DNA from: Leptospiraceae bacterium
GTDB taxonomy: Bacteria; Spirochaetota; Leptospiria; Leptospirales; Leptospiraceae
DNA: 64,000 bases
Direction: 5' to 3'
Assembly (NCBI GenBank): GCA_022402465.1
Contig: JAKRSH010000014.1
Span: forward strand, 1 to 64,000
The notes under the pieces: model-generated
The model's database searches: none
Told to the model about the DNA's origin: nothing
What the model saw: the letters and a program-made list of their open reading frames with translations, nothing else
Part shown: positions 17,270 through 25,600 of the stretch, piece after piece
How positions within the stretch are numbered: the first letter of the stretch is position 1
How the letters are laid out: each line of letters begins with the position of its first letter
Program-made: the position numbers and the translations under genes

Positions 17270-18619
17270 TTAATCACGATCAAAGGTCAATCTTTCTCCG
17301 CGAATACTGTCATCCCAAGAGCCCTTGTTGTAAGCAATCTTACCATTCACCAAAGTCAACTCTACTTCAGAATGAAAGTTCACTGCTTCCATAGGCGACC
17401 AGCCACATTTATAATTCACATTGGATTTATCCACAGTCCAATTTGAGTTCAAATTGAGCATGGCTATATCAGCAAAATACCCTTCCTTTAGATAGCCTCG
17501 CTTATGCACTCGAAAAATCTCGGCAGGTGCATGGCACATTTTATGAATAATCTTCTCTAGACTAATCTGCTTCCTATGGTAAAATTCTAACATTGCAAGT
17601 AAAGAATGTTGTACCATAGGTCCACCAGAAGGTGACTTAAAATAAGTGTTCATTTTCTCATCTATGGTATGTGGTGCATGATCTGTTGCAATTACATCAA
17701 GCTTATCATCTAGCATAGCTTGGAAAAGAGCCAAGCGGTCGGATTCGTTTTTGATAGCAGGATTCCATTTAATAAATGAACCTTTTGTTTCATAATCTTT
17801 GGCAGAGAACCACAGATGGTGGATGCAAGCCTCAGAAGTAATTCTCTTTTCCCTAAGAGGAAGATTACCTTTTTCGAAAAGGGACATTTCTTTTTCAGTA
17901 GAAAGGTGAAGAATATGTATTCTTGCATTGTATTCTTTAGCTAAGCTAATTGCCAGAGAAGAAGAAAGATAACATGCCTCAGCAGACCGAATCTCAGGAT
18001 GCATAGAAATTGGAATTTGTTCTCCGTACTTCTCTCTATAAAGATCTGTATTCTTACGAATTGTAGTCTCATCCTCACAATGAAGAGCAATGGGAATCAG
18101 TGGGTGGTTCTTTGAGAAGACAGTCCTAAGAGTCTCTGGTCTGTCGACTAACATATCACCAGTGGAGGCTCCCATAAATATTTTTACACCGCACACTCTC
18201 TTGGGGTCGGTCCTGAATACTTCGTCCGAATTTTCATTTGAGGTTCCCATATAAAATGAATAGTTAGCAATGGAATTCTTAGCGCCCAGTTGGTATTTAT
18301 CTTCCAATAAGTCTTGTGTCAGTGCCTTAGGAATTGTATTTGGCATTTCCATAAACGAAGTAGTTCCACCAGAAACCGCCGATCTAGATGCATGCCATAG
18401 ATCATCCTTTTGTGTTAGACCAGGCTCTCTGAAATGAACCTGGCTATCAATTACTCCAGGAATTATATATTTGCCACTGGCATCAATAATCTTAGCTGAT
18501 GGATCATTGATACCATTTTCATCAAGACGAATAATCAGTTTATCCTCAATTAAGATATCTGCATTCCAAATTCTTCCCTCATTGATAAGAGTTCCATTTT
18601 TGATTAAAATCTTGTTCAT
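17270..18619 (-). CDS. pyrC: dihydroorotase (cyclic amidohydrolase, Bacteroidetes-like type)
   Basis: The 449-residue protein is a class I dihydroorotase/allantoinase-like amidohydrolase for pyrimidine synthesis, converting carbamoyl aspartate to dihydroorotate. Marks seen are VHFREPGLTQKDD, GGTTSFMEMPNT, KIFMGASTGDMLVD, HCED, HILHLST and ATDHAPHT. The first His of the usual metal-binding H-x-H is Gln60 (DSQVH), and the usual carboxylated-Lys area reads FMGAS. I recall the same Q-V-H pattern in dihydroorotases of Bacteroidetes, so it is probably a working variant rather than a dead enzyme. It stands alone, with 131 bases upstream. Confidence 0.85.
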   Translation of the reverse strand: MNKILIKNGTLINEGRIWNADILIEDKLIIRLDENGINDPSAKIIDASGKYIIPGVIDSQVHFREPGLTQKDDLWHASRSAVSGGTTSFMEMPNTIPKALTQDLLEDKYQLGAKNSIANYSFYMGTSNENSDEVFRTDPKRVCGVKIFMGASTGDMLVDRPETLRTVFSKNHPLIPIALHCEDETTIRKNTDLYREKYGEQIPISMHPEIRSAEACYLSSSLAISLAKEYNARIHILHLSTEKEMSLFEKGNLPLREKRITSEACIHHLWFSAKDYETKGSFIKWNPAIKNESDRLALFQAMLDDKLDVIATDHAPHTIDEKMNTYFKSPSGGPMVQHSLLAMLEFYHRKQISLEKIIHKMCHAPAEIFRVHKRGYLKEGYFADIAMLNLNSNWTVDKSNVNYKCGWSPMEAVNFHSEVELTLVNGKIAYNKGSWDDSIRGERLTFDRD

Positions 18620-18751
18620 ATATTTCTAGTCCTTTATTTTAAGATTGCTTTTCAGAGTTTTATCAATATGAATTCTTTCCAAAATTTACACAGTTCATTT
18701 TACTCTATCTTGGGGATATAGAAAATGAATCCATCAGTCAATAACTAGGAC

Positions 18752-20893
18752 CTAGCTATTGATTTGCATACTTTCATCTTCTGTTTGAGATTTCAAAAAA
18801 AGACTAGAGCTTTTTGATTGAATATTTTGGTATTCTGGTAGGAAACCAATCCATCTTTTGTCTCTCTCGGATTTGGGAGGAAGGCTAAATGGTTTAGGTT
18901 TAATTCTAAGGATGGAATCTTCATCGACAGTATCAATCAATTCAGGAGGAAGAAACTTTATTGCATATTCCTTATAAACTCCAGAAGTTATAAATAGATC
19001 TAATAAATCAGGATCTAAATGATTGTCCTGTTTCATATAACCCATAATTTTCATAGTATCAGACAAAGTTTTTCCTTTTTTGTAAGGTCTATCTTGGGCA
19101 GTTAAGGCTTCAAATACATCAGCTATCGCCATAATTCGAGCGGGGACTGACATATCAGATGCATACAAACCTTTAGGGTAACCCTTGCCATCTAATTTCT
19201 CATGGTGGCCACCTGCATACTCTGGTACTCTTTTCAAATTGCTTGGGAAAGGTAAAGATTCCAGCATTTTGATAGTTTCAACCATATGACCATTGATGAT
19301 GAGTCTCTCATCTTCGGACAAGGTTCCTTTGCGAATGGTAAGGTTGTTAACCTCATCAGTAGTCAGAAGATTCTGAAACTTTCCGCCAACTTGAATTTGT
19401 ATTTGTGCGATTCTATGGATTTCTTCCACAACATCATCAGCTAAAAACTCAGATCCATAATTTGTATTCACAAGTAATTCTTCGAAATTAGATATCTCTT
19501 GGATTTTGAAATTGAATTCATCATCGAGTTGTGCCTTGTTTCCATTGGCAGTATGCAAAGATTTTAAATATTGAATTTCGATATCCCTACGATAAATCTC
19601 TAACCTGGCTTTTACTAACTCAATACGATCAAAAATTGTTTCCAATTTTGTTGCCTTATCCATCACATGAACTGGTGTGGTGACTTTTCCACAATCATGC
19701 AGCCAAGCTGCGATTCTTAGTTCATAACGTTCGGTATCGTTTAAATTAAAATATTTGAATACACCCTCTTCTGTCTTGCAGGCAGCTTCAGCTAACATCA
19801 TCGTGAGAATAGGAACACGTTCACAATGAGCTCCCGTATAAGGAGATTTGGAGTCTATCGCTCCCGCTATCAATTGTATGAAACTTTCAAGTAAAACTTT
19901 TTGGTCGTGAAGAAGTCTTTGGTTATCGACTGCAACCGCAGCTTGGCCAGCCATAGAGCTTACAATTTCATAATCTTTTTCAGAAAAAGAAATCACTTCA
20001 TCACCTTGCATCATTTCAAGTGTAAGCTGCTTATTGAAATTTTTCTTTCGGTTGATTAACTGAATTACTCCAATAATATCGCCTGCTGGATTAGTCATAG
20101 GCAAGGTCATCATGGATTTTGTGTAATAGTTGTGCATCTTATCAAAATCTGAATTGTAATTGTATTCTGAACCTGGCGGCAGATTGTGCACATCGTCTAT
20201 AATAAGTGGCTTTCGCGTTAAGGCTACATAGCCAGCGATGGATTTGGAATTGATAGGCAGAGAAAATTCATCCGCGTCTAGAAGTAGAACAGATTTCATA
20301 AATCGCAGGTGAGTCGCCTTTTCTCCATTAGCTGGTCTTTCAGCAAGATAGATGGAACCACCATCTGCTGCTGTTAATTCACGAGCCTTGAGTAAAATCA
20401 TATCAATCAATTTGCCAAAATCATGCTCTATGGCAAGTGCTTGTCCCACACTCGTAATCCTACGAATATCTTGGGTATTGATAAATAAACTGGATTGGAG
20501 TTGAACGTTTTTTATCTCCAAATCCATAAAAGCAAAAATGGAATTCGCTAAAGAGGATAGATGCTGAATTGAAACATCGGAAGGAATGCAACCAAAGATT
20601 AAATCACCAGGCAAACCAGATTGGTTATAGAATTCTTCGTTTTTATTCGTGAGGACTATGAATTTGACATTTAATTCTGGATTGCTTCGCAATTCATTCC
20701 ATACTTTTCTACCGAGTTGATTGATTTCTACTGCAGTAAGAATCACGACTCCGAAACGAAAGCCATCTAGTCTATAGGATGTTATGTCTTCTTCAAAATC
20801 AAACTTGTGAACTCGAAACTCAGGTTGAGATCTTATAACAATATCAATCTGCTTAGAGATGTAAATTGAACAATTGGACTGATCTAAGGTCAT
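18752..20893 (-). CDS. GAF and HD-GYP domain protein, probable cyclic-di-GMP phosphodiesterase
   Basis: The protein has a degenerate receiver-like N-terminus (about residues 1-125), a GAF domain (about 150-335, with DGGSIYLAER and MTLPMTNPAGDIIGVIQLINR) and an HD-GYP domain. The HD-GYP part shows GAHCERVP, WLHDCGK, then HHEKLDGKGYPKGL. HD-GYP enzymes hydrolyse cyclic di-GMP. About 110 residues of charged helix separate the HD and GYP halves, longer than in simple HD-GYP proteins. The start is ATG at 20893; a GTG one codon earlier is also possible. No membrane segment is seen, so it is a cytoplasmic signalling enzyme. Confidence 0.87.
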   Translation of the reverse strand: MTLDQSNCSIYISKQIDIVIRSQPEFRVHKFDFEEDITSYRLDGFRFGVVILTAVEINQLGRKVWNELRSNPELNVKFIVLTNKNEEFYNQSGLPGDLIFGCIPSDVSIQHLSSLANSIFAFMDLEIKNVQLQSSLFINTQDIRRITSVGQALAIEHDFGKLIDMILLKARELTAADGGSIYLAERPANGEKATHLRFMKSVLLLDADEFSLPINSKSIAGYVALTRKPLIIDDVHNLPPGSEYNYNSDFDKMHNYYTKSMMTLPMTNPAGDIIGVIQLINRKKNFNKQLTLEMMQGDEVISFSEKDYEIVSSMAGQAAVAVDNQRLLHDQKVLLESFIQLIAGAIDSKSPYTGAHCERVPILTMMLAEAACKTEEGVFKYFNLNDTERYELRIAAWLHDCGKVTTPVHVMDKATKLETIFDRIELVKARLEIYRRDIEIQYLKSLHTANGNKAQLDDEFNFKIQEISNFEELLVNTNYGSEFLADDVVEEIHRIAQIQIQVGGKFQNLLTTDEVNNLTIRKGTLSEDERLIINGHMVETIKMLESLPFPSNLKRVPEYAGGHHEKLDGKGYPKGLYASDMSVPARIMAIADVFEALTAQDRPYKKGKTLSDTMKIMGYMKQDNHLDPDLLDLFITSGVYKEYAIKFLPPELIDTVDEDSILRIKPKPFSLPPKSERDKRWIGFLPEYQNIQSKSSSLFLKSQTEDESMQINS

Positions 20894-20973
20894 CACTGGC
20901 TACCATTTTAGATGAATGCTTATTTTAAAGCAAGAATTACTTCTTTGAAAAAACTAGCTATTTTTGTGCGAAC

Positions 20974-21012
20974 AAAAAGCATCCAAATTTTCGGTAAGAA
21001 AACTTAGATGCT
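20974..21012 (-). terminator. probable rho-independent terminator
   Basis: On the minus strand AGCATC and GATGCT, extended by GTTTTC and GAAAAT-type pairing, form a hairpin followed by TTTTTG. It lies just after the four-helix membrane protein gene that ends at 21027. Confidence 0.6.
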
Positions 21013-21026
21013 TCTAGAAGTCTGAG

Positions 21027-21413
21027 TTAAAAAGGTTTAAAAATTGCGATGTAAGCAGAAAGAAATGCAAGAAAAGGAATAGTTAGCCACATAACTTTTG
21101 CTACGGTGGGTTTCCTAGAAACAAGAGCATAAATTCCACCAAATATCAACCAAATCAGTACTTTTGCAAATACCCAAGCTGGCCAAGGGAAATGAACAAT
21201 TTGTAGCCTTGCTAACATTCCAAATCCTGCAAGTAGGATCAGAAAAAGACCAACTCCATGCATAATTCCAGCCCACATACGAAATCGATTGGAGGATTTA
21301 GTTCCTCCATTGGCAGTATAAAGCGCAAGGCCGCTCAAAGAGCCAAGAAGCAGGAAAATTCCAAGTAAATGAATGAGTTTATAAACGGGATACGAAATCA
21401 TTTGTACCTTCAA
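21027..21413 (-). CDS. four-helix inner-membrane protein of unknown function
   Basis: This 128-residue protein consists of four predicted membrane helices. Its helix edges are rich in Gly, Trp and His (LIHLLGIFLLLGSLSGL, RMWAGIMHGVGLFLILLAGFG, FPWPAWVFAKVLIWLIFGG, MWLTIPFLAFLSAYIAIF). Conserved-looking His residues within helices 1 and 2 could be haem or metal ligands, but this is only a guess. It follows the BCCT transporter gene after a 55-base gap and may belong to the same transcript. Confidence 0.65.
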   Translation of the reverse strand: MKVQMISYPVYKLIHLLGIFLLLGSLSGLALYTANGGTKSSNRFRMWAGIMHGVGLFLILLAGFGMLARLQIVHFPWPAWVFAKVLIWLIFGGIYALVSRKPTVAKVMWLTIPFLAFLSAYIAIFKPF

Positions 21414-21468
21414 AATTAGATTCTACTTTAGAAGAATTCTAGACTAGGACTCTAAGGGAACTACAATT

Positions 21469-23025
21469 TCATTCATTTTTGTGTTTTTTGTATTCTGTCT
21501 GGGGTCTGAGAAATTTTGGGTCCTTGCTCAATTTTTTCTGCATGGAAAAGACCAAAACAAAAACTAAGACTGCGAATGGTAAGGATGTAATAATTGCTAA
21601 GGATTGAAGGGATTCCAAACCTCCATTCACGAGTAAACCTGATGCTATTAAGGAAATCATAGTTCCCCAAAGTAGCTTAGAAATAAGACTCGGGTTAGCA
21701 TTCCCATTTGAAGAAAGCATTCCTAGGACAAATGTTGCTGAATCAGCACTAGTAATAAAAAAAACCATAACAAGAGCTATGGCTAGGATACTAATCCAAT
21801 AGCCCCAAGGAAGTTTTTCGAGTACAATAAAGAGCATAGAGGATGGATCAAGGTGAATCTGTGAAGAAATTTTTAATCCCTCATACAATTCAGCAAAGAT
21901 ACCTGTTCCGCCAAGAACTGAAAACCAAACCATAGATAGTAAGGTAGGTAGCAAAAGTACACCGATCATGAATTCTCGAATCGTTCTGCCTCTGGAAATT
22001 CTTGCGATAAATGTTGCAACAAAAGGGGCCCAAGAAATCCACCAAGCCCAATAGAAAAGAGTCCAATTCTTCAACCAAGTTGAATCGGTGAATGGTGCCA
22101 TTCTAAAACTCATAGCGAGAAAATTCTGCAAATAATTTCCAATCGAAGTAAAGAGAAGCTCAACTAAAAAATTCGTAGGCCCAGAAAATAAAACAAAAAA
22201 TACAAGAAGCCCAGCTAGAACCATATTTATATTACTTAATATTCGTATTCCCTTATCTAAACCCGTACAAGCTGAAATTAAATATAAAATAGTGGTAAGG
22301 AACACTATCGTTAACGTAATTGAAGTCCCCGTTGGAAGATGAAAAATACGAGTTAAACCAGAATGAATTTGCAGACTACCTAATCCCAAGGAAGTTGCAA
22401 CACCAAAAGCTACACCACAAATCGAAATTGCATCTATTACTTTGGCAGATAAGGATTCCTCACTTAGACCCAAGGGTTTAAATAATGTGGAAATTAAAGA
22501 TTTTTCTTTCATTCGGAATTGAGAGTAAGCCATGCTCATTCCAAGTAGAGCGTAAATAGCCCACGGATGAACTCCCCAATGAAAAAAAGTATAACGCAAA
22601 GATAAAAATGCAGCCTGAGCAGTCCTAGGCTCTGCCAGTCCCAAAGGTGGTTCTATGAAATGAGAAAGTGGTTCAGAAATTCCATAAAAAACCAAACCAA
22701 TACCCATACCCGCAGAAAAGAGCATGGCTAACCAGCTTTTAAATTTATATTGAACTACTTCGTCATCTTCACCAAGTTTAATGTCCCCGAACTTACTAAT
22801 CATTAGATATATGCAATATACTAATACTATAAATGTTACAAGTAGATACAACCAACCAAATTTTGAAATGATAAAGTTTAGAATAATTGTAGAGTATTCT
22901 TGAAAGATATTTGGTAAAAAAAATGCAAAGGCAAGAAAGCTAAGAAGCAAACCTATAGAAATATGGAATGATTTTATATTTTTGAGAAAATCTATTTTTT
23001 GCAAAAGTGTAGGATTCCCCAACAA
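21469..23025 (-). CDS. BCCT-family betaine/choline transporter
   Basis: The 518-residue protein has 12 or so membrane helices and clear BCCT signatures: GMGIGLVFYGISEPLSHF and WWISWAPFVATFIARISRGRTIREF. The family imports betaine, choline or carnitine with sodium or protons, or exchanges them. It is the third gene of a run after two betaine-synthesis methyltransferases, so betaine is the likely substrate. It overlaps the SDMT gene end by 34 bases if started at the TTG at 23025; a second TTG at 23004 would shorten the overlap to 13 bases. There is no long C-terminal osmosensing tail. Confidence 0.88.
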   Translation of the reverse strand: MLGNPTLLQKIDFLKNIKSFHISIGLLLSFLAFAFFLPNIFQEYSTIILNFIISKFGWLYLLVTFIVLVYCIYLMISKFGDIKLGEDDEVVQYKFKSWLAMLFSAGMGIGLVFYGISEPLSHFIEPPLGLAEPRTAQAAFLSLRYTFFHWGVHPWAIYALLGMSMAYSQFRMKEKSLISTLFKPLGLSEESLSAKVIDAISICGVAFGVATSLGLGSLQIHSGLTRIFHLPTGTSITLTIVFLTTILYLISACTGLDKGIRILSNINMVLAGLLVFFVLFSGPTNFLVELLFTSIGNYLQNFLAMSFRMAPFTDSTWLKNWTLFYWAWWISWAPFVATFIARISRGRTIREFMIGVLLLPTLLSMVWFSVLGGTGIFAELYEGLKISSQIHLDPSSMLFIVLEKLPWGYWISILAIALVMVFFITSADSATFVLGMLSSNGNANPSLISKLLWGTMISLIASGLLVNGGLESLQSLAIITSLPFAVLVFVLVFSMQKKLSKDPKFLRPQTEYKKHKNE

Positions 23026-23822
23026 AGATATCCCTTAGTTCCACCTTCGACCCAATGACCTAATCCTTGTATCATTCTGTCCAAAAATTCTTCTGAGATT
23101 TTTGTTTTAAGTTGTAGCTTTTCTTTAATAAGTATTTTACGAACTCTATCATAGTGAACAGGAAGATACTTGGTATAATCTGTGAATTTATTGTAACTTA
23201 AACCAGACTCTTCAGCTAAGATTTTGTAATAGTTTACTGAGCCTAGTGAATCCAAATGAATTCTATCGTAGATAGCTTGTAGAACACCGGTGGGGCAGTC
23301 ATCCGCCTGCATAGGATCTGTAAAAATTAACTCTCCAGATTGCGATAGAATGCGAGAAATTTCCGTAAATACTCTTGGTTTCTCAGAGCTATGGAGGATA
23401 GCATCTTCAGACCAAATTAAATCAAAGCTAGAGTCCTCAAAAGGCAAATCTTCGAAGTTACCATCAATCACATCAATCAAATGAGATAATTTTGCTTTCT
23501 GATTCATCTCACGGTTTCTTTGGTTTTCAACTTCACTAAGGTTGAAACAGGTGACTTCACATTGGTAGGTTTGGGCTAAATATCTAGCGGCACCTCCATA
23601 GCCTGATCCTAAATCCAAAACCTTTGTCTTCGAGTTCAAGAGATGGGACACTTGGTCTGCCATAGCTTGAACCGTTTTCCTAGATGCCTCTCGAATGGGA
23701 ATTTCCATAGGATCGTAGAGTCCAATGTGAATATCTTCGCCACCCCAAACATGAAAATAAAATTCATCAGCATCCGAACTATTATAATAGACCTTTGCTT
23801 TTTCTGTGGATGCTAAATTCAT
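22992..23822 (-). CDS. sarcosine/dimethylglycine N-methyltransferase (SDMT)
   Basis: The 276-residue SAM enzyme has motif I VLDLGSGYGGAARYLA (about residues 67-82) and the SDMT-like opening VYYNSSDADEFYFHVWGGEDIHIGLY. The substrate-side phrases SEDAILHSSEKPRVFTEISRIL and FTDPMQADDC also fit. SDMT carries out the last two methylations, sarcosine to dimethylglycine to glycine betaine. It lies three bases after the GSMT gene and overlaps the BCCT gene. The order GSMT-SDMT matches the pathway. This assignment rests on family style and on the neighbouring gene. Confidence 0.85.
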   Translation of the reverse strand: MNLASTEKAKVYYNSSDADEFYFHVWGGEDIHIGLYDPMEIPIREASRKTVQAMADQVSHLLNSKTKVLDLGSGYGGAARYLAQTYQCEVTCFNLSEVENQRNREMNQKAKLSHLIDVIDGNFEDLPFEDSSFDLIWSEDAILHSSEKPRVFTEISRILSQSGELIFTDPMQADDCPTGVLQAIYDRIHLDSLGSVNYYKILAEESGLSYNKFTDYTKYLPVHYDRVRKILIKEKLQLKTKISEEFLDRMIQGLGHWVEGGTKGYLCWGILHFCKK

Positions 23823-23825
23823 TTT

Positions 23826-24650
23826 TTAATTCCCTGAACCTATATAAGACTTTTGGGCAATGTGAATATAAAAATCTGGTTCTTCACCATGGTAGGTTTC
23901 TTGAAAGTCCCCGTATGTATCTATTGTTTGGAATCCAACATCCTTGAGCAGACCTCGTAAATAATCCTTTCTAAGTGGAAACATATTCAAGTGGTATTTT
24001 GAATCATCGGGGAATGTATAACAAAACCTAGCGAGACCTTCATCTACAAATTCTGGTTCAGCTTTAACATTATCACCACAGTAATAGTATGTATGCTTGG
24101 TGGAGAAACCATTATCCAGAATAGAATCATAATTTCTTTGATCGATAATGAGTATACCATCATGTCTTAATGCAGCATAGAATTCCGCCAAGGCTTTCCT
24201 TCTATCATTTTCATCAAATAAATGAGTAAATGAATTTCCTAAACATATAACTGCATCAAATTTACCATGGACATCTTTATTCAACCAACGCCAATCTGCT
24301 TGAACTGTTCGCAAGATTAAGTCATGTTTACGCCCGTTTTCAAATGCTTTTGCAAGCATAGCAGGGCTACCATCAACTGAAGTTACTTCAAAATTCTCCT
24401 TCCAAAGACGGACAGAATGAAAACCTGTACCACTTGCAACATCAAGAATTTTATGTTTACCACGCTTTTTCAATTCATCAATAAAAAAGCTTCCTTCACT
24501 TTTAGCACGTGCCTTCCAATCTATTAGCTCATCCCATTTTTCTACAAAGGAATGAATGTATTCATGAGTGTAATGATTGGTATCTCTAGTTTCAGTTGGC
24601 TCTAAGCCAAAGTCCTGGTGTGGTAATGTTTGATTCTGATTCAATTTCAT
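23826..24650 (-). CDS. glycine/sarcosine N-methyltransferase (GSMT)
   Basis: The 274-residue SAM enzyme has motif I ILDVASGTGFHSV and the GSMT-like phrases FVEKWDELIDWKARAKSEGSFF, CLGNSFTHLFDENDRRKALAEF and IIDQRNYDSILDNGF. It methylates glycine to sarcosine and dimethylglycine in the de novo glycine betaine route known from halophiles such as Actinopolyspora and Halorhodospira. The ATG at 24650 has a strong AAAGGGAGAG site seven bases upstream. It is the first gene of a GSMT-SDMT-BCCT run behind a 425-base upstream region, which would be the place for osmotic control. Confidence 0.87.
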   Translation of the reverse strand: MKLNQNQTLPHQDFGLEPTETRDTNHYTHEYIHSFVEKWDELIDWKARAKSEGSFFIDELKKRGKHKILDVASGTGFHSVRLWKENFEVTSVDGSPAMLAKAFENGRKHDLILRTVQADWRWLNKDVHGKFDAVICLGNSFTHLFDENDRRKALAEFYAALRHDGILIIDQRNYDSILDNGFSTKHTYYYCGDNVKAEPEFVDEGLARFCYTFPDDSKYHLNMFPLRKDYLRGLLKDVGFQTIDTYGDFQETYHGEEPDFYIHIAQKSYIGSGN

Positions 24651-25075
24651 AGCTCTCCCTTTTTCTAAAACTTATTAAATATATTGTAAAAGAAATGAAG
24701 TTAAAAATTCAGAAGAAAAGAGGCGAACAGCGAAATAAATAAACTGAACATAAGTTACTTCCGAAATAAATTAACATATTCTTTTTATTGAAATGTAATT
24801 GCAATATTTAGCATATTCTAATTTATTTAGTGAGTTAATAAGTCATACTTTCAGAAGATTTTTTTTCTCATATATGTCAAAGACTTTTTTTATACTTTCG
24901 TAAAGGAGATTTGTTATATGATACTTTTGAATTGAAAGATTTTTGATAATTCATAAAAAATTCGCGGTCAAAATTTGGAATCTAAAGATTTCATCCTAAG
25001 AATTCATTTGAAATCCATAAAATTGGATTTATGTATACTAGCTAATCTGCAATATGGACTCTAGATCAGTAATAT
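24651..25075. other. 425-base divergent intergenic region upstream of the betaine operon
   Basis: It is very AT-rich and lies between the GSMT gene (leftward) and the ArsC-like gene (rightward). Apart from the GGGAGAG ribosome site of GSMT, I see no clear operator, terminator or small gene. It must hold both promoters. Confidence 0.5.
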
Positions 25076-25435
25076 ATGCTTAAGGATAGGAATGGGAACT
25101 TGAATCTTCAAATTTTTGGAACCAAAAAATGTTCAAACTCAAAAAAGGCTGAAATGTTCTTCAAAGAAAGAAGAATTAAATTTCAATTGATCAATCTAGC
25201 AGAAAAGCCTATGTCTAAGGGCGAATTAACAAGTATACTAAGTTCTGTATCTTTGGATGAGTTATTAGATACCGAATCAAAACTTTATAAAGAAAAGAAT
25301 CTTCAATATATGAAATTTGATAAATTAGAAATGCTTTTAGAATTTCCACTTCTTCTAAAGACTCCAATTGTAAGAGATGGAAAGAAAGCGACTGTAGGTT
25401 TTCAGCCAGAGATATGGAAGACTTGGATAGCATAA
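25076..25435 (+). CDS. ArsC/Spx-family glutaredoxin-like protein
   Basis: The 119-residue protein has a thioredoxin-like fold start (LQIFGTKKCSNSKKAEMFFKERRIKFQLINL) with one active-site Cys in C-S-N-S. It also has the ArsC-family middle (EKPMSKGELTSIL) and a cis-Pro segment (LLKTPIVRDGKKATVGF). Family members are arsenate reductases or Spx/MgsR-like proteins. The weak match to arsenate-binding arginines leaves the function open. It stands alone between the betaine promoter region and the phosphate cotransporter gene. Confidence 0.75.
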   Translation: MLKDRNGNLNLQIFGTKKCSNSKKAEMFFKERRIKFQLINLAEKPMSKGELTSILSSVSLDELLDTESKLYKEKNLQYMKFDKLEMLLEFPLLLKTPIVRDGKKATVGFQPEIWKTWIA

Positions 25436-25600
25436 AATAAAAAAAATCCAAATAATTTTATTATGTATCATTATCCTTCCATCATGATTGATAAAATCTT
25501 TCTACTTTTACCAAATTGTAACAAATTCTGAGTTGTTTTGAATGACACAATTCCCCTGTAAGATTTTCTATACCTGAATACTTTTAACTGAGGCAAATCT

